64,000 nt of DNA from JAICKN01 sp036489565 (GCA_036489565.1 DASXFN010000032.1:13807-77806), one strand, 5' to 3'; shown: positions 32,669 through 40,855, counted from the stretch's first letter. Notes: a model not told the origin generated them from the letters alone. Made by a program: numbers and translations.

Positions 32669-32828
32669 AAAATACTGGCCCACCATCGTTCACATCGGCG
32701 GCGTGGCTATTCTGTTTCTCGCGCCCTCGGTGGATGCCTTTGCAAAGGCGCATCCCGTGTATGCCGTGCCCATCGCGGCTTTGTGGGGACTACTGTTGCA
32801 ACGCGCCAAGCCACCGGCGCAGAAGTGA
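32655..32828 (+). CDS. 57-residue holin candidate
   Basis: ATG 32655 lies inside the endolysin 3' end (14 nt overlap). The protein has a basic start MNRLKKYW, a first span TIVHIGGVAILFLAP, a polar link, a second span VYAVPIAALWGLLL and a basic end RAKPPAQK: two membrane segments, the layout of class II holins. Its tight link with the endolysin gene supports a lysis role. Confidence 0.55.
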   Translation: MNRLKKYWPTIVHIGGVAILFLAPSVDAFAKAHPVYAVPIAALWGLLLQRAKPPAQK

Positions 32829-32902
32829 AGCTCTTCTCCGCCCTCACCCGCAACGGAATTTCCATTTCCATTCCTCTCAACTTTTTCAGGAGAAAAACTA
32901 CC

Positions 32903-33340
32903 ATGAACTTCTTTCGCAAAATATTTCGCGGCATTGAATGGTTCGGCAAGGAAGTAGGAAAAGCCTTCACCGAACTCCCGAAGATCATCCGGCTCACCAA
33001 GGACGGCGAGAAAGTAGCCCAGAACGCCATCCCGGAAACCATCGCCGTCTTGAAAGATGCGGGCGCATTGTCCACGGCCGTCGTGAAAGACAGCGGCGTA
33101 TTTCTAATCGCCTTCGCCAATCTGACGGGCGCCATCACGATTGCCATTGCCGCGAAAGCCTTAAACATTTCCGCCGATGCCGCTGTGGTCGCGGCCTTTG
33201 AAGCCTTCGTAAAAGACTTCAACGCGGAGAATGTGCAGGACATGATCGCGGCCATAGATCAGCTTGTGGCCGACACGCGCACACTGGATTCCACGGTGCT
33301 TGCGGGATTGAAGCAGCTCGAAGCCGACGCGAAAAGTTAG
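32903..33340 (+). CDS. Hypothetical late protein with hydrophobic segment
   Basis: A 145-residue protein with AGGAGA before ATG 32903. N-terminus MNFFRKIFRGIEWFGKEVGK is an amphipathic helix; a central hydrophobic part (GVFLIAFANLTGAITIAIA) could enter a membrane; the rest is helical. It is the last plus-strand gene of the late operon and might be a further lysis or membrane protein. No family recognised. Confidence 0.5.
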   Translation: MNFFRKIFRGIEWFGKEVGKAFTELPKIIRLTKDGEKVAQNAIPETIAVLKDAGALSTAVVKDSGVFLIAFANLTGAITIAIAAKALNISADAAVVAAFEAFVKDFNAENVQDMIAAIDQLVADTRTLDSTVLAGLKQLEADAKS

Positions 33341-33714
33341 CTCGCCTTGAGCGTCCGCGCGGGCGGCAGGACTTCCCCTTCTAAGGCTTTCTGTTCGGGA
33401 TAGAGTAATGCCTGCCGCATCTGTGCCAGTTGTTCGCCGAGCGCCTGCCCCACATCCATTTCCGATCCCGCGAGATCGAGGATGATTTTGAAAAACGCCA
33501 GATCCACAGGCGCGCTTTCGGTGGGAACCTTTCCGATGATGGTTCGCATGGCGCAACGCGGACACAAGTAAAGCCGCTGCGATTTCGAAGTTCTCTGCTT
33601 GCCCATGCCGAAGGTCTGAGCGAAGAGACTGACGGCGATTCCCTTCTCGGAAGGCAGAATCTCCTTGCGACACAGTGAAGAACAGCATATTTGCGGCTTT
33701 CTCGGTCTTCCCAT
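33337..33714 (-). CDS. Antisense Cys-rich protein (moron 5)
   Basis: A 125-residue minus-strand protein. MGRPRKPQICCSSLCRKEIL carries an AT-hook-like GRPRK start and a Cys group, and YLCPRCAMRTI a second pair, so a zinc-finger DNA-binding protein is likely. Ribosome site GGAGAGG precedes ATG 33714. A perfect palindrome lies 12 nt upstream, suggesting self-control. Its stop overlaps the late-operon stop by 4 nt. Confidence 0.6.
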   Translation of the reverse strand: MGRPRKPQICCSSLCRKEILPSEKGIAVSLFAQTFGMGKQRTSKSQRLYLCPRCAMRTIIGKVPTESAPVDLAFFKIILDLAGSEMDVGQALGEQLAQMRQALLYPEQKALEGEVLPPARTLKAS

Positions 33715-33725
33715 GACCTCTCCGG

Positions 33726-33743
33726 GAGTTTATTAATAAACTC
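33726..33743. promoter_or_regulatory. Perfect 18-bp palindrome, likely operator
   Basis: GAGTTTATTAATAAACTC reads the same on both strands. It is AT-rich, unlike its surroundings, and lies just upstream of the antisense Cys-rich gene and 195 nt before the Acb2/Tad1-like gene, so a dimer binding here could govern either. The rest of 33744-33938 contains no gene that I can support. Confidence 0.55.
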
Positions 33744-33938
33744 AGGATGCCATCCTAATTCGTTCTCCGGAGGCAGGGAAAGGGCTTCTGGCGGGACTCA
33801 GATTGGTAAACACTCCGCCGCGTGTGACGGAAACTCCGGAAAGTCTGAAGGAAACTTTTCGCCCGTCTCATTACTTCCGTTTCAATCTCAGACTGAAACC
33901 GCTAGGTGAGACGCGGGTGAGAAGTTAGGATTTCGCGC

Positions 33939-34286
33939 ATGCCGCCAATTTACCCGGAAGCTGATGTAGAAAAAACGCAAGGCCCGATTCACGAGCGAGG
34001 ATATTTACGGGGAGATAAATTCGACCCGAAATCAACCGGCGGCTGCACTTCGCCATCGCGTCCTTACAGTGACGCGGAAATTCTCGCCGAACTTTTTAAG
34101 TACCACGCACCCAACGAAGTCACCATCCCGAAGTACGCGGCCATCAATCAGGCGGCTAAGAATTTCGCCGAAGTTGTTTTACAGAACTGCCCGGCTGGAA
34201 ATGATCGCGTCGGAGCAATCAATTGCATCCGCACCGCTCGCATGGTCGCCAACGCGGCGATCTCACTGGATGGGTTGTCGCTCTGA
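33939..34286 (+). CDS. Acb2/Tad1-like cyclic-nucleotide sponge
   Basis: A 115-residue protein. Residues 52-112 (LFKYHAPNEVTIPKYAAINQ, AAKNFAEVVLQNCPAGNDRV, ARMVANAAISLDG) match the two-helix hairpin of the Acb2/Tad1 family: FKYH-x-P ... KY-x-x-I-x-x-AAK-x-x-A ... CP ... A ... WANAAIA, with Val replacing the usual Trp. Family members soak up the signal molecules of CBASS and Thoeris immunity. The 45-residue N-terminal extension is unusual. First gene of a plus-strand group at the prophage right end. Confidence 0.75.
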   Translation: MPPIYPEADVEKTQGPIHERGYLRGDKFDPKSTGGCTSPSRPYSDAEILAELFKYHAPNEVTIPKYAAINQAAKNFAEVVLQNCPAGNDRVGAINCIRTARMVANAAISLDGLSL

Positions 34287-34414
34287 ACTTCTGGTGCTGG
34301 ATATTCGGCCATCGCTACACGGCCTTCACGGACGCGCTGGGCGGACGTGACAAGGGCTGGCACACGACGACTATATGCACGCGCTGCGGGAAAGTGAAAC
34401 GAATCGAACTCTGA
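34223..34414 (+). CDS. Small C2H2-type metal-binding protein
   Basis: Frame from TTG 34223; the true start may be a CTG at 34283 that overlaps the previous stop (CTGA), since the first 20 residues lie inside the sponge gene. The clear part is NFWCWIFGHRYTAFTDALGG, then WHTTTICTRCGKVKRIEL: W-x-FGH, His and C-x-x-C, the pattern of tiny zinc proteins (DUF1660-like) common in phages. Coupled to the next gene (TGATG). Confidence 0.5.
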   Translation: MHPHRSHGRQRGDLTGWVVALNFWCWIFGHRYTAFTDALGGRDKGWHTTTICTRCGKVKRIEL

Positions 34415-34824
34415 TGCCGACCGCCACTAAACAAACCCTGATCGTCTCGAAAGATGAACTCGCAGAACTCGCTGAGTGGGAGCGGAAGCACGACGAGGCG
34501 AAAAAGAAAGTCTCCGCCGCCGAGAAGGAACTGAAATTCCGCCGGATCTCGCTCGCGGAGAAGGTCCTCGGCGTAAAATCCGAAGACGAATTCAAGAAGC
34601 TCTCCCCGAAAGACGTTGAAAAGCGGTACGCCGCGCGCCTTACAGCAGGGGACTGGAAACCGGAGCGCGGCGCACCGGGTTTTGTGTTCCTGGAAAAATC
34701 GAAAGGACGCTACCCGGCCTGGAAAGAGATATTCATCGGCGAGTTGGGCGAAACCGCCGCCGCCAAGATCACGGCGGACACCGACCTCACGTATTCCTAC
34801 GCAGTACAAGTTGCCGCGCAGTAA
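34414..34824 (+). CDS. Hypothetical coiled-coil phage protein
   Basis: A 136-residue protein. The N-terminal 60 residues form a charged coiled coil (SKDELAELAEWERKHDEAKK), followed by a domain with LSPKDVEKRYAARLTAGDW, GFVFLEKSKGRYPAWKEIFI. No family recognised. Starts within the stop of the small zinc protein, so it is expressed with the sponge gene. Confidence 0.55.
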   Translation: MPTATKQTLIVSKDELAELAEWERKHDEAKKKVSAAEKELKFRRISLAEKVLGVKSEDEFKKLSPKDVEKRYAARLTAGDWKPERGAPGFVFLEKSKGRYPAWKEIFIGELGETAAAKITADTDLTYSYAVQVAAQ

Positions 34825-34972
34825 GATTTTCCCGCCGCGTTTTTCTCTCCGCATCGAAGTAGTAAACAAGCCCTTCCGTCCGCGCTAGTCCTGCGCGAAA
34901 TTCCCAGCATTTTTGCCTGTTGAAATTTTATTGTTGTGTTTTAGTGTCGTATGATGGATACTCTGCGGCTAT

Positions 34973-35227
34973 ATGGCGAAGACGGTCACGATCACCCGAT
35001 CCGGATACCAATGCCAAATTTGTAAGTACACGTGGGTTCCGCGAAATAAAAAGCAGGAGCCACGGCGGTGTGCGAATCGCGCGTGCCGCTCAAAGTTATG
35101 GGATGGAAGGCCAAGGCGATGGCGCGTTATGAATCCAGAGATTCGGCAGATAATGAAGGACCGCGGAATCACTCGCCAAGGTGCTGCATACGTCTATAAA
35201 AAACAGCAGCAAGCGGTGAGCGCATGA
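34973..35227 (+). CDS. Zinc-ribbon, probable DNA-binding protein
   Basis: An 84-residue basic protein: YQCQICKYTWVPRNKKQEPR, RCANRACRSKLWDGRPRRWR. This C-x2-C ... C-x4-C ribbon with W-x-PR and W-D-x-PR phrases resembles small ribbon proteins in bacteria and archaea. The C-terminal half is helical, MNPEIRQIMKDRGITRQGAA, and may be a helix-turn-helix. AT-rich DNA with a TATGAT box precedes it. Last convincing prophage gene. Confidence 0.6.
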   Translation: MAKTVTITRSGYQCQICKYTWVPRNKKQEPRRCANRACRSKLWDGRPRRWRVMNPEIRQIMKDRGITRQGAAYVYKKQQQAVSA

Positions 35228-35386
35228 ACTTCCCCTTTTTGACGACCCTAAATCGTTCATCTTGCGGGGATTATCGCGTCGTGTCTGATAATGGGCTACA
35301 GGTATTATGTAAAGTATCAACTATTGCTCAATTCTCCCGTATCGCAATCGTCGCCACCCGCTACAACGATCTTCTCTCACTACTCC
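35228..35386. other. Prophage-host junction region
   Basis: Between the last phage gene and the 3' end of the transglutaminase gene lie 159 nt. A frame opens at ATG 35224 (overlapping the phage stop) and runs into the host gene on the other strand; it may be the stump of a phage gene cut at the attachment site. I could not identify the core repeat since the left end is outside the window. Confidence 0.35.
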
Positions 35387-36352
35387 CTACTGCTGCTGTT
35401 GTTGTTGCTGCTGATCCAATGTCGATTTGGGGCCTCTTCGTTGTGACTGAATCGGTTGCGAGCGAACGGCCAGACTTGGCACCATCTCCTCTGGCGGCGG
35501 CATGTCGGAGGTCGCGACGGTCACGACCACGCTGAGATCGCTTTCGGAATCGCCTTTATAGACGCCTCGAGTGGGTGGGACATCGGAATAATCGCGGCCA
35601 ATAGCGACGCGGATGTGGCGATCTCCTCCGACAATATCGTTCGTAGGATCAAATGTCATCCAACCAACGCCGGGTACCAGCGCTTCCACCCAGGCATGAG
35701 AGGCGCCTTCGGGCGAGCGGTCCTCCGATGTTTCCGAGTGATACAAATATCCACTCACATAGCGCGAAGGAATCTGGAGCTTGCGTGCCAGGGCGATCAT
35801 AATGTGGGCGAAATCCTGGCATACCCCTTTCCGCGCCTGCAATGCATCGTCAATCGGTGAATCGACCTTGGTGCTGTTCGGTACATAGGAAAAGTTAGCT
35901 CGAATGGCGCTCTGAATTTCAAGAAGAATGCCAAGGGGATTTTCGCTTCGTTTCAGTTGAAGCTCGCCCGCAAATTCCTTCAAGAGTTCGGATGGCCAGG
36001 CAAAGACGCTCGGCAGCAGCATTTCCATGTGGTCTTCGGAGGCGGTAATTGCGTCGAGCTCTTCCCAGGAGCCGGAATCATGCACCGCAGGCACGGGCGT
36101 GGCTTGCACTTCCACGACGGAGCGGGCGGCAACCTTCACCTCTTTATGAATTTCCGCGATATCAAAGTGATGGACCGTATTGCCCAAAAAATCGCGATAC
36201 AGCATGATGTTGGCGGATGGCGTGATGTCGAGGTTGAAACTGAGGCATCGCTGCCGCCCTTCGCTGCGCGGTTGCAGGTGGACCTCCATGACGCTCTCCC
36301 GGACCGCGGGCTCATAGCGAAAGGTGGTGATGTGTCTTACGGAATAAATCAT
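35387..36352 (-). CDS. Transglutaminase-like cysteine protease-fold protein
   Basis: A 321-residue protein: an N-terminal beta domain (YSVRHITTFRYEPAVRES, PSANIMLYRDFLGNTVHHF) and a transglutaminase-like core with Cys in ARKGVCQDFAHIM, His in EGASHAWVEALVPG and Asp in MTFDPTND. The C-terminus ends in eight Gln from a CAG/CAA run. Third gene of the ATP-grasp / alpha-E / transglutaminase operon, known across bacteria and thought to modify or cross-link peptides, role unproven. Confidence 0.85.
   Translation of the reverse strand: MIYSVRHITTFRYEPAVRESVMEVHLQPRSEGRQRCLSFNLDITPSANIMLYRDFLGNTVHHFDIAEIHKEVKVAARSVVEVQATPVPAVHDSGSWEELDAITASEDHMEMLLPSVFAWPSELLKEFAGELQLKRSENPLGILLEIQSAIRANFSYVPNSTKVDSPIDDALQARKGVCQDFAHIMIALARKLQIPSRYVSGYLYHSETSEDRSPEGASHAWVEALVPGVGWMTFDPTNDIVGGDRHIRVAIGRDYSDVPPTRGVYKGDSESDLSVVVTVATSDMPPPEEMVPSLAVRSQPIQSQRRGPKSTLDQQQQQQQQ
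35390..35413 (-). repeat. CAG/CAA microsatellite (poly-Gln end)
   Basis: Eight consecutive Gln codons (mixed CAG and CAA) form the last residues before the TAG stop of the transglutaminase-like gene, at the prophage junction. Such runs vary by slippage. Confidence 0.75.
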
Positions 36353-36398
36353 TCCTTATCTCCATTCTGTTCCAGGTGCGCCGCTTCCCTGCGCATTG

Positions 36399-37358
36399 CT
36401 ACATCACGGTCGCTGAGTCAATGGGATAATCAAAATAAATCTGATGGATTGCGCTATGCGCCAAAGCGCATTGATCGCGAATTCCATTTACATAAATGGA
36501 CGCGCTGTCGGCAAAAATCTCCTCGATCTGGCTGAAGCTCAAAGCGGCCCGCAGCCTTCCCGCGAGCCGCATAGGCCGCTCGGCTTTGCGTTCCGTCAAT
36601 TCGCCAATCGTCCGCAGCGCCGCGTGTACCATGTCCACGGAAAACCTTATCGAATGCGGGAACTCTGAATTAAGCAGCAAAAATTCCGCTACCCGCAACG
36701 GCCTCACTTCCGCGGTATAGGTCTTGCAATAAGCTTCAAATGCGGCGCAGCACTTTAGCAATCCGACCCATTCCAAATATTCTTCGCTTTCCACCGCCTG
36801 GTCCTGCGGGTTCGGCAATCGGCTTACATAGCTTCCAATCAAAGCGGCCACCGCGTCCGTGCGTTCCACGTAACGCCCAAGCTGGATGTAATGCCATCCC
36901 TCGCCGTGGCTCATGGTGCAGTCGGTGATGCCCTCGAAAAGATTTGCTCCTTCCTGCACGGAGCGGAAGAAGAGGCTGGAATGCAGTATCCAAGCCTCCG
37001 CCGGAGGATTGCTGTTAATTTGCAAATAAAGCCGGTTCAACTGCTCCCACATTTCCGAGCTGCATTGTTCCCGTACCTGCCGCAGGTTTTCGCGTGCAGC
37101 GGCAATGCAACTGACAATGGAAGACGGATTCCGGCGATCGAATGCGAGCGTATGGGCCACGGTCGCCGAATCCAGTTTCGCGCCCGCCAATGTCGCCACA
37201 TGGAGGGATTCCAGCAGGCGCTGCCAATGCTGCCCCACCGCCTCCAGAGACTGGTCGAGGCGCAGCTGGAGGTCCACATCTATCAGGCGCGCGGTATGGG
37301 CGGCGCGCTCCAGATAGCGGCTCATCCAGTACAGGCTGTCCGCGACTCGAGAAAGCAT
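36399..37358 (-). CDS. Alpha-E domain protein
   Basis: A 319-residue, wholly helical protein. MLSRVADSLYWMSRYLERAA is the standard alpha-E opening, and ENLRQVREQCSSEMWEQLNR and the C-terminal helix bundle fit the family. ATG 37358 has GGAG 9 nt upstream and is preferred over 37385, which overlaps the ATP-grasp stop. In this operon type the alpha-E protein partners the ATP-grasp enzyme and the transglutaminase-like protein; its biochemical role is not known. Confidence 0.85.
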   Translation of the reverse strand: MLSRVADSLYWMSRYLERAAHTARLIDVDLQLRLDQSLEAVGQHWQRLLESLHVATLAGAKLDSATVAHTLAFDRRNPSSIVSCIAAARENLRQVREQCSSEMWEQLNRLYLQINSNPPAEAWILHSSLFFRSVQEGANLFEGITDCTMSHGEGWHYIQLGRYVERTDAVAALIGSYVSRLPNPQDQAVESEEYLEWVGLLKCCAAFEAYCKTYTAEVRPLRVAEFLLLNSEFPHSIRFSVDMVHAALRTIGELTERKAERPMRLAGRLRAALSFSQIEEIFADSASIYVNGIRDQCALAHSAIHQIYFDYPIDSATVM

Positions 37359-37381
37359 GGTTGATTCTCCGCGGGACTTCA

Positions 37382-38863
37382 TCATGCACGCAAAACCCAG
37401 GTGTCTTTACTTCCTCCGCCCTGCGAAGAGTTGACCACCAGTGATCCGCGCTTCAACGCGACCCTTGTCAGCCCGCCCGGGACCAAAATCGCATTTTCGC
37501 CGTATAGCAAATAAGGGCGCAAATCAATATGGCGGGAATCAATTCCGCCCTCCAGAAAACATGGAGCGCGAGAGAGGCTTAAAGTAGGTTGCGCAATGTA
37601 GTTGCGCGGCTCGGCTTGAATGCGGCGCCGAAAATCCTCGCGCTGTTTGGCGGTGCTCTGCGGACCAATCATCATGCCGTAGCCGCCGGACTCACCCACC
37701 GCCTTCACGACCAACTGGTCGAGGTGTTCGAGCACGTATGCCCGTTGCGATTTGTCGGTAAGAAGATACGTTTCGACGTTGGGAATAATGGGGTCCTGCC
37801 CAAGGTAATACTTGATGATGGCGGGAACATACGCATAGACCGCTTTATCATCCGCCACGCCCGTGCCAATAGCATTTGCCAGCGTGACATTGCCCGCGCG
37901 ATAAGCGTTGAAGAGCCCCGGAACGCCCAGGTTGGAGTCGGGACGGAAGCAGAGCGGGTCCATGAAGTCGTCATCCACGCGGCGGTAAATCACGTCCACG
38001 CGCCGCAGCCCGGCTGTAGTGCGCATGTAAACGACATTGTCGTGCACCAGCAGGTCGCGGCCTTCCACCAGTTCGATGCCCATCTGCTGCGCTAAAAATG
38101 TGTGCTCAAAGTAAGCGGAATTAAAAACGCCAGGCGTGAGCAATACGGTCGTTGGTTCAGAACGGGCGGGGCAGCTTGCCGGCGCCAGAGTGCGTAATGT
38201 CGCGAGCAGCGCTTGGGGATAGTGATCAATGGGCCGCACGCCGTAATTGCGGAACAAGCTCGGGAACACGCGCTTGAGCACCTTGCGGTTTGCCAGCATG
38301 TAAGAGACGCCGCTGGGCACGCGCAGATTATCTTCCAGCACGGCAAAACTGCGGTCAGGAAGCCGCACAAGATCGGTGCCGCAGATACTGACGTACACGT
38401 CCCGAGGAACTCTTAGTCCCCGCATCTCGCGGCGAAAATGCTTGCAGCTATAAATCAGTTCACGAGGGACGATTCCATCGGAAAGAATTTTTCCTGCATG
38501 GTAAATATCGCCGAGAAAAAGATTGAGGGCGGTAATGCGCTGCGTCAATCCTTGTTCAACGGCGCTCCACTCCGCGCCGGAGATGATCCGCGGCAATAGA
38601 TCGTTGGGAAAAACCTTCTCCGTTCCCTGCTCGTTGCCATATACGGTGAAAGTAATTCCCTGGTGCAGAAATGAAAGGTCAGCCGCCTGCTGGCTTTTTC
38701 GCAACTCTTCGGGCGGCAGCTCCAGGATTTGGCGGTAAAGCTCCCGATAATGCGCGCGCGGTATGCCTGGCTTCTCGAACATCTCGTCGTAAGCCGAGTC
38801 GAATTGGTAATTTACGAATGGTGACATGAGTGCCAACGGCAATGATGAAGGCATTGCAGCCAT
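37382..38863 (-). CDS. Circularly permuted type-2 ATP-grasp protein
   Basis: A 493-residue protein. ATG 38863 follows AGGAA. Visible family blocks: FDSAYDEMFEKPGIPRAHYR, ITFTVYGNEQGTEKVFPNDL, LNLFLGDIYHAGKILSDGI, VRLPDRSFAVLEDNLRVPSG, VKAVGESGGYGMMIGP (ATP-binding) and DLRPYLLYGENAILVPGGLT. Probably joins an amino acid or peptide by an ATP-dependent amide bond. First gene of the three-gene operon. Confidence 0.88.
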   Translation of the reverse strand: MAAMPSSLPLALMSPFVNYQFDSAYDEMFEKPGIPRAHYRELYRQILELPPEELRKSQQAADLSFLHQGITFTVYGNEQGTEKVFPNDLLPRIISGAEWSAVEQGLTQRITALNLFLGDIYHAGKILSDGIVPRELIYSCKHFRREMRGLRVPRDVYVSICGTDLVRLPDRSFAVLEDNLRVPSGVSYMLANRKVLKRVFPSLFRNYGVRPIDHYPQALLATLRTLAPASCPARSEPTTVLLTPGVFNSAYFEHTFLAQQMGIELVEGRDLLVHDNVVYMRTTAGLRRVDVIYRRVDDDFMDPLCFRPDSNLGVPGLFNAYRAGNVTLANAIGTGVADDKAVYAYVPAIIKYYLGQDPIIPNVETYLLTDKSQRAYVLEHLDQLVVKAVGESGGYGMMIGPQSTAKQREDFRRRIQAEPRNYIAQPTLSLSRAPCFLEGGIDSRHIDLRPYLLYGENAILVPGGLTRVALKRGSLVVNSSQGGGSKDTWVLRA

Positions 38864-39013
38864 ATAAGTTCCTGACAATAAAAGCGCATTGTGTCCGGCA
38901 GCGCGACAGCCGCGGAAACCAGCAAAACAGCTTGTGGATTTGAATTTAGATGGGAGGTATGCGCTAGTCCAATTGAAATTCTTTATGAACTTTATGCTGT
39001 TTTATTGACGGGA

Positions 39014-39499
39014 TTACATCTTGTAGCGGCCCAGGTCGTCATCGTTCAGGCCTTCCAGCCACTTACGGAGTTCTTCGCCGGTAGCCTTGTCGGAAAGATT
39101 GGTCGTCAGCTTGGAGTTCTTTAGGACCTCATCGTCCACGTAAATCGGGCAATCCACTCGCAGCGCCAGGGCCAGCGCGTCTGAAGGACGCGAATCAATG
39201 CTGATGGCGTGGCCTCCGCGGTCGAGCCAGATGACGGCGTAAAAGGTGTCTTCTTTCAGTTCCGTGACTACGACTTTGTGAACGCATGTTTCCAGGCCGG
39301 TGAGCACATTCTTAATCAGGTCATGCGTCATGGGCCGCGCCGTGGAAAGCTTTTCGATCTCCATGGCGATGGCGTTGGCCTCATACACGCCCACCCAGAT
39401 CGGCAGTACTGTGTCGCTGCCTACGTCCTTGAGCACCACAATGGGACTATTGGTCACCGGATCCACTAACAGCCCGCGAATTTTCATCTCTACTTCCAT
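39014..39499 (-). CDS. Bifunctional nuclease family protein (DUF151)
   Basis: A 161-residue protein with GGAGG before ATG 39499. MKIRGLLVDPVTNSPIVVLK, LPIWVGVYEANAIAMEIE and SIDSRPSDALALALRVDCPI are the hallmark segments of DUF151/BFN proteins, to which DNase and RNase activity has been ascribed. The C-terminal part ELRKWLEGLNDDDLGRYKM is an added helix. It lies downstream of miaB with a 27-nt gap, so the two are probably cotranscribed. Confidence 0.88.
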   Translation of the reverse strand: MEVEMKIRGLLVDPVTNSPIVVLKDVGSDTVLPIWVGVYEANAIAMEIEKLSTARPMTHDLIKNVLTGLETCVHKVVVTELKEDTFYAVIWLDRGGHAISIDSRPSDALALALRVDCPIYVDDEVLKNSKLTTNLSDKATGEELRKWLEGLNDDDLGRYKM

Positions 39500-39526
39500 A
39501 GTGACCTCCGCATCGTGACCCCTTTA

Positions 39527-40855
39527 TTAAACCGCCAGCTCTCCGGCCAGGCTGTTGGGAAAACTTACCGTGACTTTTACCGGAACATAGCTTCCTTGCT
39601 CCGGCGACGTACCCTCCGGCGCCGTGAAATTCAGGATTTTGTTCTGCGAGGTGCGTCCGGCCCATTGCTTTCGCGCCTCGTTCTTCCCTTCAACCATTAC
39701 TTGAAGAACCTCGCCAATATGTTTTCTGTAGCTGATCCTTTGCAATTCGCGCTGCTTTTCCTGCAGGAACGTTAACCGCCGCGCCTTTTCTTCTTCGGGA
39801 ATGGCGTCAACCAGCCCGATGGCTGGCGTGTTCGGGCGCGGCGAATACTTGAAGCCGAAGATGCCGTCGTAACCAACTTCATCGAGCAGTGAGAGTGTGT
39901 CGGCGAAGTCTTCGTCGGTCTCGCCGGGAAATCCCACGATAATGTCGGAGGTGATGCTGATGTCGCGCTTTGCCGCTTTCATCCACGAAATGCGTTCCAT
40001 GTACTGATCGCGGGTGTAGAGGCGCTGCATGGCGTGGAGCATGCGGGAGGACCCGGTCTGAACGGGAAGATGCACGTGATCGCAGAGCGTGGGCACGGCG
40101 TCGATTGCGTCAATAATGTCGCGGCCAAAATCGCGCGGGTGCGAGGTGGTAAAGCGGACGCGCCGGATTCCCGTTACCTCGCCGACCGCAGCCAGCAATT
40201 CCGCGAAGGAGCGCTTCCCTGCCGGATCGTGATAGGAATTTACGTTCTGGCCCAGCAACTGAATTTCCGAGTAGCCCAAATCGGCCATCTGGCGGGCTTC
40301 GGCAAGGACGGACTCTGAAGTCCGGCTACGTTCTTTGCCGCGTGTGTAGGGAACCACGCAGTACGAACAAAACTTGTCGCAGCCTTCAATGATGGTGATG
40401 TAGCCGCGGTGAGGATTGGTGCGCGCCGTGAATTCTGTTTCAAAGCACTCGTCGGTTTCGCGGTCGTCGAGTCCGGTGACGCGGGTGTTCCCTGCCTCGA
40501 TCTGCACCAGCATGGCGGGTAGGTTGCGGTACGAAGCCGATCCGCAAACCATGGAAACATACGGAGCGCGCTCGAAAATCTTTTCGCCTTCCTGCTGCGC
40601 CACGCAACCGAGGACGCCAAACTTCTTGCCTTGCTTTTGCAGCTTTTTATAATCGTTCAGGCGATGGAAGACTTTCTGCTCGGCTTTATCGCGAATCGAG
40701 CAGGTGTTATAGAGCACCAGCCCGGCCTCTTCGACCGTGGGAACCTGGCGATAACCCTCCGCAACCAGCGTCCCAATGACTTTTTCCGAGTCATGGGCAT
40801 TCATCTGGCAGCCAAAAGTTTCCAGGTAAAAGGTCTTTTCCGGGGCCCCACTCAT
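39527..40855 (-). CDS. miaB: tRNA-2-methylthio-N6-dimethylallyladenosine synthase
   Basis: A 442-residue radical-SAM methylthiotransferase acting on i6A37 of tRNA. N-terminal domain cysteines in ETFGCQMNAHDSEK, YNTCSIRDKAEQK and VLGCVAQQEGE hold the auxiliary 4Fe-4S cluster; CDKFCSYC is the radical-SAM triad; PHRGYITIIEGCDKFC, LGQNVNSY and SDIIVGFPGETDEDF are standard. C-terminal TRAM domain (EVLQVMVEGKNEAR) binds tRNA. Full length. Confidence 0.95.
   Translation of the reverse strand: MSGAPEKTFYLETFGCQMNAHDSEKVIGTLVAEGYRQVPTVEEAGLVLYNTCSIRDKAEQKVFHRLNDYKKLQKQGKKFGVLGCVAQQEGEKIFERAPYVSMVCGSASYRNLPAMLVQIEAGNTRVTGLDDRETDECFETEFTARTNPHRGYITIIEGCDKFCSYCVVPYTRGKERSRTSESVLAEARQMADLGYSEIQLLGQNVNSYHDPAGKRSFAELLAAVGEVTGIRRVRFTTSHPRDFGRDIIDAIDAVPTLCDHVHLPVQTGSSRMLHAMQRLYTRDQYMERISWMKAAKRDISITSDIIVGFPGETDEDFADTLSLLDEVGYDGIFGFKYSPRPNTPAIGLVDAIPEEEKARRLTFLQEKQRELQRISYRKHIGEVLQVMVEGKNEARKQWAGRTSQNKILNFTAPEGTSPEQGSYVPVKVTVSFPNSLAGELAV

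Noticed and set aside
34919..34972. Promoter before the 34973 gene
   Set aside because: TATGAT is present but no acceptable -35 box at the right distance.
35224..35535. 103-residue plus frame at the prophage border
   Set aside because: Second half is the complement of the transglutaminase gene's Gln-rich end; at most the first 50 residues could be a phage gene stump.
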